Shown here one piece after another: positions 34,501 to 47,513 of a stretch of 64,000 nt of DNA. Within the stretch, counting starts at the first letter, position 1, and every line of letters starts with the position of its first letter. The notes under the pieces are model-generated. The model was not told the DNA's origin. It did no database searches and saw nothing but the letters and a program-made list of their open reading frames with translations. Origin of the DNA: Porites lobata (taxonomy: Eukaryota > Cnidaria > Anthozoa > Scleractinia > Poritidae); contig CALNXK010000162.1 of NCBI GenBank assembly GCA_942486035.1, positions 1,186,001 through 1,250,000 on the forward strand, written 5' to 3'. The translations under genes were made by a program, and so were the position numbers.

Positions 34501-37500
34501 GAGTTTAGGGTTCGAATCTCGGCAAACCTGAATGTTTCAGGCTTTCTTTTCGCAGCTGCATAAGTTACCTATTGTTAAGGTGTTTCGATACAGTTTTTCA
34601 CAGGATATACCGATATTTTTCAGTCGCCTTAAGAGTGTTTTTTTTCTTTGTCCGATTGCTATAGAATTCTCACGAGTATTACTATGACATGAATAAACAA
34701 AAAACATTGAAATTGATAAAAGTCAAATTTTGTGTGACCTAGACCAGCTTTTGTGAAAATCCAACACTAGGAACTTAAAGTTTGGTGTTTAGAAAACAAT
34801 CTCCGTAAGAAGTGAAAAATTCTGTACGTTTGAATTCGACTAAAACGAAAATATATTTCAAACCTTAAATTTTCAATAGCCGTGATAGATTATTTAACGA
34901 AAACGTTATACAAGGCTCAAATTACTCTTAAGTAGCGTCAGAATGCTACGTTATTTCATATTTCGATGCTAGGAAGCTTTGGTGTATTTTCGTTCTTGCT
35001 ATCTTGAAAACTAACCCTTTTTCTCACCACCTGTATAAGTGCAACTTCACTAAAAATTTGGACTTTTAGCGCTCTTTTGTATATCTCTAAAACGACTCGA
35101 ACGAATTTTTTTAAAATCTCTTCACATAGTATTCATAATATGTATAATAACCTCTGAAATTTTCATTAAGATTGATTCACTGCAACACCTTGAAATTTCA
35201 AGACAAACCTATCCTACGAACTGGTCATGAATTCGCGCCACAAAATTCCCTTTTTTGACGTTACGCTTATTTTTCCAAATTAATGCGGACAATACATACC
35301 TCCATGACTAGTACATTTTAGTTTGAATTTATCGCATCTTTTGAATGTAAAACATTGACAACACTCACAGTGAAATGTACTAGTCATGGATATAATCCAA
35401 ACAGGAAGGATATAATCCAAACAGACCGAGAATATGCTCGCCGAAGCAGCCGAGCCAGATCAACGCGCGGCCAGGAAAATGAGGCCTGGGTACTGTACAA
35501 AAAAAAACCATCCCGGGAGTCCTGAGGTAATCTTTCTGGGGACCGATACATCATTTGCCCAAAGCCACCCTACCCAGCTGAAAAGATACTTGATAGAAGG
35601 CAATTGTTCTTCCTAGCCGTACCAGCCTTGCCTGTTATAAAGATATTATGTCCCTCTCGAACTATATTCAGCGCCTGGCACTGGTCCTCAGAAAGTCTAT
35701 CAAACATCAGTAGGGCAAGGTTATAAGGGCAAAGGAAACAACAAGGAAGGAGGATTTACAAAACTTAAAACGAGCAAAAGATATAAGTGAATTTTGGCTC
35801 TCACCGCGGCATTTGCACAACAGGACCAAATTCAAAGAGAGGTGTCACGATCAGGGGCGGATCTAGGGGGAGGGTGCAGGGGGTGCGCACCCCCCCTCCC
35901 CCCTGAGATGACCTGCGGTTTTCTAATACAACTGGTATTCTGCAAAAAAAAATTGTGGTTTATTGGTGTTGAGGTAGAGCAAGAGACGAGTGTACCCCCT
36001 CCTAAAAAAAATCCTGGATCCGCCCCTGACGATGGTTCACTTAATTAACTGACGGAACGTCCGGTTGTATTAACAAGAAGTCGGCGTGTTACGGCCGCAT
36101 TAATCGCTAAATATGTTAATCGTGCTAGTTCTTTGTTTACTGGTGCACATGCCTTTCACATTCGTCTCAGTCATCGCAATTCATATTTTGTTGGAATTTT
36201 CTGTATAATTTTTGTCACTATTTTGTAAGCTTCACCGTTTATTTACGATCGTCTCGCTCGAGAGTTCACAGCAACAGTATCTCAGTCATCATCTACCTCT
36301 TGATCAACCTCGTTTTTAGCCCGCCTAGTATTTCGCGTTATTATTTCATAGTTTCATTACCGTTATTTGCGTTCCTTAGTAAAAGAAATGGGGCGCCTTG
36401 TAACTCGGCAGACTATCCTGGTTTTTTTTTTTTTAGCCATTAAAATTTAGGCGCGTGTGTAAGGTTTGCTCTGGCGAATTGTGATTGGCTAGGAAGAACA
36501 ATTGCCTTCTATCATGGATAATAGAAAGTCGTTTTTAGCTCGCCTTGTAAGTATTTCGCGTTATTATTTCATAGTTTCATTACCGTTATTTGCGTTCCTT
36601 AGTAAAAGAAATGGGGATGATCCTTGTAACTCGGCAGACTATGCTGGTTTTATTTTTTTTTTCAGCCATTTAAATTTAGGCGCGTGTGTGGGGTTTGCTC
36701 TGGCGAATTGTGATTGGCTAGGAAGAACAATTGCCTTCTATCAAGTATTTTTTCAGCAGGGTAGGGTGGCTTTGAGCAAATGATGTATCGGTCCCCAGAA
36801 ATTGGCCGCGCGTCGATCTGGCCCGGTTGCTTCGGCGAGCATATTCTCGGTCTGTTTGGATTACATCCTTCGAGTTTGTCAAAGTCTGTGGGATTCGTTT
36901 CTCTATCTGGGAAAGCTTCATTGGTTTCTATTTCTGCTGCTATCCTATTTCTACGATCCTGGCATGTTTATTTTCCGTTGGAGTTTGAATTTCGTGGAAA
37001 AAGTAGTGTTGAATGAGAGCATGTCGGCGAAAATGGCATCTCGTGTCTCCTACCTTGTTGCTGCGGAGCGACCGAAGGGAGCGAGCAGCAACATAATCAG
37101 GATTTTAAGGAAATATATAAAGGGGCGACGAATTCTCGAATTCATCACTTTTTACCACAATGCATTGCATTTAACCACACTTTTTACCACAATGCATTGC
37201 ATTTAACCAGAGTGCATTGCGCCACGAACAACTCAAATGAAAACACGGGGAAGTAGTGTATCGTTCGCTGCTCAGTTCTACAGCACGGTTAAAGGTCTTA
37301 CCAAATTTTAAGACACGCAAGAGTCTTTCAGATGAGTACGATGGTTAACTTGGGGATTGGATTTCAATTCAAGAGCCTTTTTTGACTCGTCCAGGTGTTA
37401 AACCTGACGAGAAGATGAGCATTTGCTCTTCGACTCCGCAACACGGGGGATATACTAATTCCAGCTTGCTAGAAGGTGATGTGAAAGTGAGAAAATGTCA

Positions 37501-40500
37501 TGCAATGCTATTCTTAAGAAACTGTATGAGCCGAAAATGGATGTGAGTTTGACCATTCGCTTCAAAATAACAGCGGAAATCGAGATAACAAAACATATGT
37601 TTTGTGTCCTACTTTGCAGACCAGGACGTGTATCGGCGTTTTGAAAAGCATAATTATGTTCTTTCATTCATTCATTGCCATGGAATATGCGTTTACATTG
37701 TTTTTTCACTGCTAATAGCTCGGTTAATGCGGCTGGCGATCATCTTGCCGGCGGAAGTTTCATAGAAAAGGAATAAAGCGAAACACTTTTCCCGGAAATT
37801 ACGTAATCAGCCTCTGTGGTGTAGTGTGGTTAGGTGTAGTCGCGTCGAGTCGAAGGTGCCGGGTTTGAGTCCTACCGAATTATTTATTCCTACTTTCTTT
37901 TTTTTTCCTTTTTTTGTGTTGTTGTTTTCTATAAATATATAGCTAAATAACTGTTACTTAATAAAGTGCAACAAACAGCAAGAAAAGTATTGTGTTTCCA
38001 GAGAAAATATCGTGCACTGTATATTAAATATCTGGATAATCAATCTCAATTTCTATTATTTCCTACAATTTACTGTGGGAAAACCAGAGTTGATAACCAC
38101 TTGATCATTTTCTAAACAACGTTCCCACGAGTTCTTTCTATAGACTGATAGTAACTATTCTAGTACTTTCCAACATGTAAATAGGACATTCAATGTCATT
38201 TTTGATTCTTTTAAGTCTCACTGCCTAACTAATGCCAGTATCAACAGAATGTGCCGCAGCATTACTATCTTTTAGATACCCTAGTATATTATTATTGTAC
38301 ATAGAGTGAATTTGAACAAATTACTGCAAATTATCACGAAACTTCGTTGGAGCAATAAGGACAACAACAATTAACTGCAGAGTAAGTTTCATTGATCTTT
38401 ATTTAGTATTTCCTAGAAATTTTAGGATGGCATTTTTACCCCATAAAAACACTGTAATTTTATTGGAACCTTACTGTGGTACTATCATCATAGAGCCTGG
38501 GTTACCTGTGATCGCAGTATTTTTCTTACCTCCCATGTGACTATCATATGTGGATCACTGCTAGCGTTTCTCCATTGACTGCAGTTTATAATTGTTGCAG
38601 GACGACTTGGAGCTAAAATGTACAGATTGTTACATATAAAACTCTTCTTGAATAAGATAAACTTCACCGCTTTCACCAGGTTGGAGCTTTGTGGGATTCC
38701 CACAAAAACAATAGAGATCTTTAGGTCAAGCAATTTACATTTTGCGAAAGACTACTGTACTCCGTATTTAAGCTTTTTATTCTAAAATATGATCCAACAA
38801 CTGAAAGCAGTTCATACATTTATTGTTTTATCATTGACACACTTTTTACTGGAGATAGGGAAACTGCATTAATGTGCAGTAAGACTAGCGGTCCCCCGAT
38901 TTTTTCTGAGAGGGAGGGGGGAGCTGTACCAAGGCTAGGAAAGACTTGACAGACTGTCACCAACCTTTCATCCCTCTTCACAGTTAGTGGGGATGAGATG
39001 AGTGGTATGAGTAACATTAAAGTGGCTTAAATGGCAAGGGGTGGGTTGAATCTGCATTCTACAGATAATGATTAGTCAAAGAGGTCAAACATAATTCTCT
39101 TGAACCAATCGACCAAGGGTAGGAAGGCAGCAGAGGACAAGCAACAAGCTTATTTGCTGTTGTTGTTGTTGTTGTTATTATTACTATTCATATTAATTTT
39201 CTTTCGTCATGTGACTCAATTTTAACAGCACTGGACTGTGTGCAAGAGATAATGATCGCATCTGAGATGCAGGGAATGTATTTGGGAAATTGTTAGCGAC
39301 ACAATGATTGTATTTTTATGATTTATATAATTCTTAATGTTATATAGTACTTAATTCTTACTTCAAGTTTTTCTGTAATTATGCACATATTTTCAAAGTT
39401 GAATAAAATTACTTTTATTATTCCAAAAATATATATTATTATTATGGCAGCACAAACGTCTGGATGCCCAGAGTAGAAAAATTAAAGCTTTAGCTGGGCA
39501 GCAAACCGTAACCAGCCGCAGCGTTGACCAAAACTTGTAGTAACAATTACACAATAATTAGTGCAAAAAAAAAAAAAAACTGGGTAGAAATGATTTGATA
39601 AAAGTGTCATAAAAAAAATAAAACAATAAAAAAATCCTCCAAGCTTTATGAACATCTTAATTATAAAATAAAAAGGTTCATAAGTTAAAAATCATCGTTC
39701 ATATAGCTGTCCATTAAATAATGAGAACGTCTAAGGTATGTCAATAAAATTTCGATAATGTACAAGATTAAGTATATGTTAAAATAGGCATCCAAAATTC
39801 CTATAGATATCTAACCACTCAGCTTGAACATTCTAGCAATGTGTAATGAACTAGAGATGATCGCCGTTTGCATTTTGCACAACTGATTCACACTTGCCTC
39901 CTACAAGCTCTTTTATATTTTGCTCAACCTCTATCAAGGTTATTTTATTAGTTTACTTACTTTGTTATTATTATTATTATTATTATTATCATTATTATTT
40001 CTGTTTATTTTACCAAGTGACCTGGGATGAGAAGCATATTCTCCGAGCCAATTTTGCGGCCAAACTTACAACTTCACTCACCTAATACGCTGGTCATAAC
40101 AGTTTGCACAGCAGCTTTACTGTAGGTTCCAAATGTAGTTCTGTTCCCATATTGCACTAGCAAGTAGAAGTAGTAATGCGTAAATCCAAACAGACCATGT
40201 ATCAGGACAGAGACTTTTGGTGAATGTAAAATTAAGCTCTGCAACAGTAAATTTATATAATTATACCACATATTATTTTGTGAAGTTTTAGATATTTAGT
40301 TAATATTTCAACCATAACTAAAGTAAGAGCACTTAGATTTCTTCCACAAATGTGGGCTAGGTTCACAGGCAGAGACAACAGGACATACATGTATACAGGT
40401 GGAGTTCATTAGTGGTTCCTTGTTCTTGCTGTGAGTGGATTTTTTTCCTCGTTCTCCATGCAGTTTTTCCCTCCTCTCCACTCAAAACCCAGCACTTCCA

Positions 40501-43500
40501 AATGCTATGGATGAACTTAGAGGAGGCTGTCATGGAGTTGTGCAGCCCCCTTTTCTCTAAAAAGTGAACATTCAATAAAATCTATCTTCCAGAACCTTAA
40601 TTTCTGGGCAAAGATGCTCTCAGTTGTCTTTAAGCAATAAATAAATAGTGTGACCATCCATATAGCTGCCAAGTGTCCTAGCCCCCTGGATTCTCTCTCG
40701 AATGCCTTTGATAAGGGATTTATTTCCGATGAACCACACTACTATAATTTTCTATTGTATATTAGTATACGTAGTATCACTACTAAAAGAACTAAGTAAG
40801 CCAGGTTGTGGCCCATTATGGCCTTGGCCCTGCCATTTAAACTAACATGGCCAGGAAAGCCAGCCTTAAGTGGCCATTAGGTTGCTACTTTGGCCAGGCT
40901 TGCTACTTTTTCCTAGTAAGTCAGGCCAAAAGCCAGCTTTAACGCCAGCCTGGCCAAGCTTGGCAAGGCTAGCCAGGCTTTTGAGTGGGCTACAGATGCA
41001 AAGGAAGAGGAAAAAAGTAGTAAATCATGCGATTGTGCAGATCTACACTGATGAAGTTTCCGTTCACTTGACCATAAAGAATATTGTTCTACGAAACCTT
41101 TAAGTCTTAGACCACACCAAGTATAATCTGCACAGTTCCATTTAATTTTTCAGGGCAAGAGTTTTTTTAACTTCACTTTGAAGGAACAGAGATATGCTAT
41201 TGAACATATAAGCAAAGCTTAACCTTGCAGGGTTCTCCAGAAAATGTAGAGTAGAGGGAGAAAAACTACAGTTGGTGGCAATAGATTGGATCAAAAAGAG
41301 TGGAAAGCCTTTCACGTGCCTTAGATTCATATTTGGTAAGGTTTTGCTGGAGGGTTGTCCCCTACACCAGGGGAGATTTTCAAGTTTATTTCAGGGGCCC
41401 CAAGTGTGTTTTGAGCGATCAGAAATAATTTTAGCCATGTAGATGGTACCTTCACCTACCTACATTCCCTTTTTTACGTTCCTTTACATTGAAAAAAAGT
41501 GTTCAGAGAAACAAATATCATTATTAGATTACCCTCTTAAAAAACCCTTTTGGAAGTTATAGCTAGTCCTTCCATAGCAACTATACCCCAATTTTGGCCT
41601 GCTGCCGGAGCTTCTGAAGAACACTGACCTTGTTCTGCTTATCTCCATCCTCATGGTACAGAATGGTATATTGAACCACAAAGAAATCTAACTGTCTGGG
41701 ATCCTCCCATGACAGTTTCACTGTTGTAGCTGGCTGTACTTCCTTAGCAGTAAAGGCTTTAGCAGGTTGTGGAGTAGCTGAGACGAATGAGAAAAGATAT
41801 TTAGCAATTATTGAATGAGACTGAGTATGATCTGAAGAATTATGCAGATCGAGGAGGATAACTCTCTTCAAGATTGTACATAGTTCTTCATATACCGTAA
41901 AATTCCGAAAATAAGCCCCTCCAAATATAAGCCCCCCAAACCGGTAACGCAAGAACATCTCCGTTAAATCGCCCCTCCAAATATAAGCCCCCAGGGGGCT
42001 TGCACTTGGAAAATTGCCCCCAAATACAAAGTAAAACAAAGCAAAAACGCTAAATTTACTTCCAACTATAAGGCTAGCCCAATCGATTTCGAAACGCAAA
42101 CTATCTTCCGTAGATAAGCCCCTCCAAAAATAAGCCCCCCAAAATGGACCTTTGAAAAATACTTTCGGAATTTTATGGTATCATACAAAATCTGCATAGA
42201 ATAATCTTTTATTAGTCATTCAAAATGATGATGTACCTTCTTTAACAAAAGGCTTACATGATTGACGTTATTAGTTCATATCTTCATTTGCCTGAATCTC
42301 AGCAAATTCAGGATAAAAGGAGATGTTTAGTACAGCAGATTTTCTTCAAATACATGTAGCAGTTATCCAGGGCTGTTATAAGAGGCAAGGGCCAGGGATT
42401 TCCCTCGGCAACTATGAACGTGGTGTCTGGCTACTTTCAAAGGAAAATTGAAGAAGAATAAAACCAAAAGAAATCCCTAGCTGAGCTGTCTGATTCCCCA
42501 CCGCTTGTTTTATTTACCCAGCAACTCAAAATTATCGTAACAGCTGGCCCTGGTTGTCATCTGTCGAGTTGTATTAATTGTTGCTGTTCTTGCTACATTC
42601 TTGGGTAGTAGTTCAGCTATTTCGTCTTGACAGAATGTGGGAAATTCTCTGCCTTTTTCTCCAGCTCTACCAAAACAACTGAGCCGCTCAACACCACCTC
42701 TTCACTAGGTTGCCGTGCTATTTACTGGCGATAGCCTGCACGACCATTGGTGTCATGATATTACCCTGGATATCACTTAATGTCAACACAAGCTGGCCAT
42801 GATTTGCGCCAATCAGAAACGAAGAAATATTTTGAATGCATAATAACATGAGTGGGAGTGGGGGACCAGCCTGCAAGGGAGTTACAGTTCAGGGAGTCCA
42901 GTTCATGGCTATCCCCAGTGCAGGCAAGTCTCTTCCCAGTAAAGCTACAAAATAGCGTGGCACGCGCATATAAATAATACTACTGATAATATTAAGTAAC
43001 AGGTTGTAAGTGTACTCACTTAAAAATATTTCATACTTGTTGGCTTTGAATACAACAGGACTGCTTGTGTTGAAACCGAGGGCATTTTTAACTTCAACAA
43101 TGGCTTCATAGACAATACCCTCTAGAAGAGAAATTGCATCCAGTGTGCACATAAATGTATTTACATCCGTTCCAAAAATAAGATGATTGTAACAAAGACT
43201 GCAGTGATGGTTATCTGATCTGGTAACATTCTTGCACAGCGATGGTTCTTTGACAACATAACTAAGTGGCAATCCTCCTGGGTGTTTTGGAGCCGTCCAG
43301 TGAATTCTTGGTTCGAATTCAACATTATTTATCCACACATTTTGAGGTGAACTGGGAATATCTAAAAGAAACCAACAGCAAGTTTAATTCAGACATACAT
43401 GTACCATGTCAAGTTTAAGTAAAATTGCTTTTCAAAAATACCTCACAATTTGCAAATACTAGAGCAGCAATCGTGCGTTAAAATTATTTTTCTCAAAAGG

Positions 43501-46500
43501 AAATAAATCTGGTATTATTAATTGGTAAACATTATTAATAATGCTCATTTTCAGTGATTTTGTTACAATATTAAATTTTATATTCGCTGATTTAGAGTCG
43601 GGCAAACAGGATATCATCTTCGGGCCAGTCAATGACGTTCTGCCCAATCTAAGCCTGGTGTAGTGGATTTTCAGGGCTGTCATTAAGAGGCGGGGCCGGG
43701 GATTTCCCCCGGCTGCTATGAATGTGGATCCCCCGCTACTTTCATGGGAAAATAAAAGAAAAATAGAACCAAAAGAAACCCCTAGTTGTTTCATTCCCAA
43801 CCTACTTGTTGTATTTACCTCTCAACTTGAAGTGACATCCCTGGTATTTTGCCATTGGGCTAGTGAATTTTGTATTTTATCTTTACTTGCCCAACAGGCA
43901 CGTGAAGTTTTATTGGGGAATTTAAATTGCTTGAGTATTAAATAAAATTCCTAATAAATGTAAAAACTTTTTTCAAGCTAATCTGAGAAAATGAAATCTG
44001 TAAAAACGAGTATCAAAACATTAATAGGCCACTAGATAGCTTGCAAGTTCCAAAAACCCTCACTTTCAAAATGAGGTCTTTTGAAAATGAGTTTTATTTG
44101 CACGAGAACAAAAAATGATTTCCATATCAAAGGCTGAGCTCTCAACCTTGTTTTGATAAAGAGGTGCAAGGGAACTCGAAATGGCTTATTGTAACAGTAC
44201 ATTTCATGTCAGAATAGATGTTGTGTGACATGCACAATCTTCAGGTAAGAACAATTATTTATTATTAAAAATACCTGAGAAGAAAGGATCCTAAGGCTCC
44301 AAATTCTATTTAAAATCATAGCTTACTACCAGGAATTAATAAAGCAAGTGATTAAATAAATTAACTAATGATGTAATTGTAGAGCATCTGACTAAAGTGT
44401 CTGGAAGGGTTCAATTCCCATCTAGAACTCAGAATTTTTTTCTGAATTTTTCTCTCTATATAAATGATGTAATTAATTAATGAATAGTGATTATTGTTCA
44501 CCCTGCGTGTCAAAAATGTTTCTTGGCTAGTCAAAATGACACTTGGGCTAGGTCATTCTGGCTACAGCTTGCCCAAAGGGCTGATTCTCTTTGCACCATG
44601 CTTTGGGCTTAGGAATGCAGGGGTAACAAAATCACTGTTTCTGTCAAACTTAGAAAACTGTGAATGCCATATAATCATGCAGTGACTTAATCACAAAGTT
44701 CAGGATGCATGAACAAACATCAAAACCACAAATTAACTAGCCTTGTTGTTCCTGGTTTTGTTTACTTGTGCGTGATTGGCTTTTTCCTTGCAACAAAACT
44801 ATATTATTTTAAATTCTAAATTATTTTTCTGTTGGTCATGCTTTTCTGAGTTTCATTAAAAATTATAAGCTAAAAAATAAAACAAGAATGCTGAAAAATG
44901 GGTCGTTTAAAGGTGAACTAAACCTCTGGGTTCAAGAAAATTGGGGAGCAGCAATTCTTTTGCATGAATGCATACCACAAGGACAGAGGCAGAGACCTCA
45001 ATACACATCTTCAGATAAACAGAAAAATATGTCAATGCACAATATGAAGAAGACCTACCGCCAACCCTGACCACAACACTTCTGGGCAGAAGACCACTGT
45101 TAGCAGTTTCTTTACAAACATAAGTTCCATTGTTGTTCCAGTGAACAGCATCAATATTAACTTGAACTGTGTTGTTTCTCAGCTTTGCTATCACATTTTC
45201 TCCTAGTTTCTGTTTACCATGATACCATGATAATTGATACTTAGAAGAATTATCAGCTCCAACTACAGTACAGTTAAGCTGGAGTTGTTCACCCACTCTT
45301 ACTGTAACATCACTTGACGTGATCAAGTACACTCCTGAAAAAACATCAAGGATACAATGATGGTGTGCGGACACTTGAGCTGCCAAATGCAATGACATTC
45401 AAGTAGTGCCACATAAGCATTTTTAAGTGCGATTATTCGTTTCAGTTAAGGTGTGCCCTTATAATCGCGCTACTCTAATTAAGAGTTCACGCACGATGAG
45501 TCCATTTCATGATTCTTATCTTGTTGTTATTCATCTGGTTTTAATAAATTATAGTCCATTACTAAAAATTAATTGACAATAAAATTAACAGTGTGCCATA
45601 AAGTTATCTGTTCTAAATAGGCCAATAATATGAAAGGAAGCTCTCCAAATATTTGATAGATCATAGTTGCATGTAATCATAACCACCAAATTTTATTCAA
45701 ATCCTAGATCATTAGAAATTTCATTCACTGAAATGAAAAACATGCGTTGATTCACTTGGATAGCTCCCAGATTCGCTTTGTAAGTTCTGGCTTGATAAGC
45801 AATGAAGAAATGCAAGCATAAAACTAAGAGAACATGCCTTTAAAAACAAGTTTTTTCCCATCTTTAACGGATGAGCCAATCTGCCAACCTAATTGTGTTT
45901 CCATTAAAACCCTCCATGTTAAGTTATTTTTTGATAAGAAAACATGTGTGTGTCAAAAGCTCAGTTGGGGGGGGGTTGTTGGCAAATATCCAACCCCTGA
46001 GCCATGCAAAATTGGTGGATGCCCCATGTCTGGGACCCACAAGGCTGGAAAATGCCCCACAGTAGAGCCTGGGGGGATGGGCATAGCTGGAATTGATGGT
46101 GCATAATTTTATATGACAAGAGAATCAGACTAAATCAAACTAGAAACACTTAATATTATTTTAAAAGAACTGAACTGGTACTGGTGATCAAGTCCTACAA
46201 AGTAACTTCACAATACAAAAAAAACTACTTCCCGTACACAGTCACTGATTTTAACAGTTTTTTATTTTTATTTTTCTGAAAAAAACCTAAAAGTTTGCTT
46301 GTTTGTAAATTTATCATTAATTCACCCCTTGTGGCAACCGAACATCCACATGCTGAAAATTGTCCGACAGTGAAACAGTCAGACTGTGTGGCCTAAATTT
46401 GCTCAGAAGCACAAACTTTTGGACATAATTTCCCGTTTGCCCCAAAAAATCAACGATTGTTTTATTTGAATATTTTTGTAACTAAAGCAGGGATAGCTTA

Positions 46501-47513
46501 CAGCACAGTAAACGGACTGGATATAGAGAGTGTGCAATTTTTAATTGCTCTCTTAATGACATGTCAAAAAACAAAATATTGGTAGTCTTTACACTAGAGC
46601 CTAAATAAGCTAAGAAATAATTCAAGACAAGTAAATTTTAAATTCTTCAAGTAAAAAATGGCTTCACACACAACCTATCATTTTTACTACAGGGTTACTT
46701 GAGGCTATTTTCCCACGCATACTTATGATTGATTGACATGCTTCGCCTTTCTCAAAGTTTAGAAACCACAAGTTCGCTAAGTTGGTTTTAAGGATGGTTT
46801 TCAACTCACTTGAAACTTTCTTGAATCGTTTCAATATTCCGACTTTAATGAGATGCAAAGTAAGGTTACTTGAGATTTTACTTAGGCCTTCACACACACA
46901 TTTTTGGTTAAACAGCCTTGTGTAAAGAAAACCATTAGCACACTGTTAATTATGAAAATGTTCCTTTTATTTTTGGAATTCCTGCTATAAACAATGGGAA
47001 CAATAAACAGTGGTTAAGATCAAAACACCTTCACTATTATTAAGTGTGAATAGTGAGATTAATTTTTAAAATCATAGACGATAGCTATTAAATTTAGATA
47101 AAAATAAACCATGTTGCTTAGAACAACGTGAAACAACTTGAAAAAAAGTTAAGCCAAGCCATGGGGAACGAAATCAGCTTAATCGTTTACGTTGTAAACA
47201 CTGCTTGATTCAATCTGATCGAACAAACTTTGAGGAGTTCATATCGAGCGATCTGATCATGATTCAATTTCAAGTGTTTACAAGAAACAATAATAATTCC
47301 CGTGATTTTCTTGTATTTGAGCTTACTTTTCAAGCAAATCTAAAAGGTTTGCAAACCGTCGATATGAGACTTAATCTTACCTCTAGATGTACCGTTTTGA
47401 TGTCCAAGTTTTACACCTTTTGAACGTACAACACTTTGGCTGTCGCTAGCGAAGATTTGGATCAGTAAAACGCCCAGAGAAAACAACGAGGCAGTCCCTC
47501 GCTCATACGCCAT
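31550..47513 (-). CDS. Type I receptor: signal peptide, Ig, three FN3, TM, ITAM-like tail
   Basis: Ten exons joined by GT-AG sites in consistent phase: 47513-47381, 45334-45059, 43361-43020, 41777-41629, 40238-40082, 38612-38530, 34054-33817, 32797-32677, 32350-32308, 31630-31550. The sum is 1,623 nt, i.e. 540 residues plus TAA. Residues 1-25 are a signal peptide (SLFSLGVLLIQIFA core). Residues 45-136 are an Ig domain (LNCTV, LSWYHG, NNGTYVC) on one 1-1 phase exon. Three FN3 domains follow: ~137-250 (HWTAPKHPGGLPLSY, then EVKNALG), ~251-352 (VKLSWEDPRQLDFFVVQYTI, then GTYSKAA) and ~353-459 (MIVTWEFPPSKNWNGPLKYT); the last two are each split across two exons. Residues ~473-495 are a membrane helix. 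The tail ends GYDEIEEPLVNNHYEML-V. Domain order recalls gp130-type cytokine receptors, but WSXWS and box 1 are absent, so ligand and family are open. No kinase domain follows. Structure is well supported by phase; function is inference. Confidence 0.8.
32979..33226. mobile_element. MITE with GTTGTTC ends, in receptor intron 7
   Basis: Left CCCAGTTGTTCGAAG and right CTTTGAACAACCCG are inverted repeats. Inner blocks GGGTTAACTTTAACCCGGG and ACCCTGGGTTATCTTGACCC are palindromic. Flanking GGATAAATAACTATCCGGTG and CGGTGGATAGGGATATCC suggest it landed inside an older palindromic element spanning roughly 32890-33265. Confidence 0.55.
33616..33738. mobile_element. Short inverted-repeat element in receptor intron 7
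   Basis: Ends AAAGGTTGCTTGG and CCAAAGCAACCTTT are inverted, with GCATTGGGAA / TTCCCAATG inside. About 123 bp, non-coding. Confidence 0.55.
34187..34376. mobile_element. 190-bp MITE in receptor intron 6
   Basis: AGTAAAATCCAACTAGTTGG at the left and its inverted copy (CTAGTTGGATTTTACT) at the right form perfect terminal repeats of at least 16 bp. No coding capacity. Confidence 0.85.
34461..34565 (+). repeat. tRNA-derived SINE-like sequence
   Basis: An A-box-like TACCTCAGTTGGTCAGCGCT and a B-box GGGTTCGAATCTC are correctly spaced, followed by CCTGAATGTTTCAGGCTTTC. Stems are not tRNA-complete. It shares the trailing CAGGCTTTCTTTT character with the piece at 11680-11752, suggesting one SINE family. 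Confidence 0.6.
35407..36866. mobile_element. Foldback element with ~150-210-bp inverted arms
   Basis: The left arm 35407-35617 (ATAATCCAAACAGACCGAGA through TAGAAGGCAATTGTTCTTCC) is inverted at 36719-36866. The left arm has an extra ~58 bp after CGCGCGGCCA. The ~1.1-kb middle contains a ~240-bp tandem duplication (36300-36485 and 36535-36720) and a separate MITE. The arms translate in both orientations to FLGTDTSFAQSHPT and YLIEGNCSS, which is simply the same arm read twice. It lies in receptor intron 6. Confidence 0.75.
35852..36028. mobile_element. hAT-like MITE with CAGGGGCGGATC ends
   Basis: CAGGGGCGGATC and GGATCCGCCCCTG form the terminal inverted repeats. The direct repeat ACGAT flanks it (35847-35851 and 36029-36033), a 5-bp duplication. 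It is nested in the middle of the foldback element. Confidence 0.8.
37811..37881 (+). repeat. tRNA-like module (pol III boxes), degenerate
   Basis: GTGGTGTAGTGTGGTTAGGT resembles an A box and GGGTTTGAGTCC a B box. Stems do not close into a full cloverleaf, so it is scored as a SINE or tRNA remnant. Confidence 0.45.
41893..42180. mobile_element. MITE, family A copy 2
   Basis: Same ends (TACCGTAAAATTCCGAAAAT) and the same internal AAATATAAGCCCC and CAACTATAAGGCTAGCCCAA as the copy at 536-839. It lies in receptor intron 3, 116 bp upstream of exon 4's acceptor in the gene's sense. Confidence 0.85.
42370..42530. repeat. Dispersed repeat, copy 1 (pairs with 43673-43830)
   Basis: GGCTGTTATAAGAGGCAAGG, GGATTTCCCTCGGCAACTAT and ACCAAAAGAAATCCCTAG are shared, with substitutions, with 43673-43830. 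The two copies lie on either side of receptor exon 3 in the same orientation. Confidence 0.7.
43673..43830. repeat. Dispersed repeat, copy 2
   Basis: Carries GGCTGTCATTAAGAGGCGGG, GGATTTCCCCCGGCTGCTAT and ACCAAAAGAAACCCCTAG in the same order as 42370-42530. Confidence 0.7.
44364..44432 (+). repeat. tRNA-like module, degenerate
   Basis: GTAGAGCATCTGACTAAAGT followed by the B-box-like GGTTCAATTCCC. The 5' half is degenerate. Confidence 0.45.

Noticed and set aside
34461..34565. Functional tRNA gene
   Set aside because: Pol III boxes are present but stems do not close into a complete cloverleaf; scored as SINE-like.
35434..36921. Two opposite-strand frames sharing a peptide ending YLIEGNCSS
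   Set aside because: They are the two inverted arms of one foldback element, not paralogous genes.
44888..45070. Short plus-strand frame antisense to the Ig exon
   Set aside because: Shadow of receptor exon 2, no independent motif.
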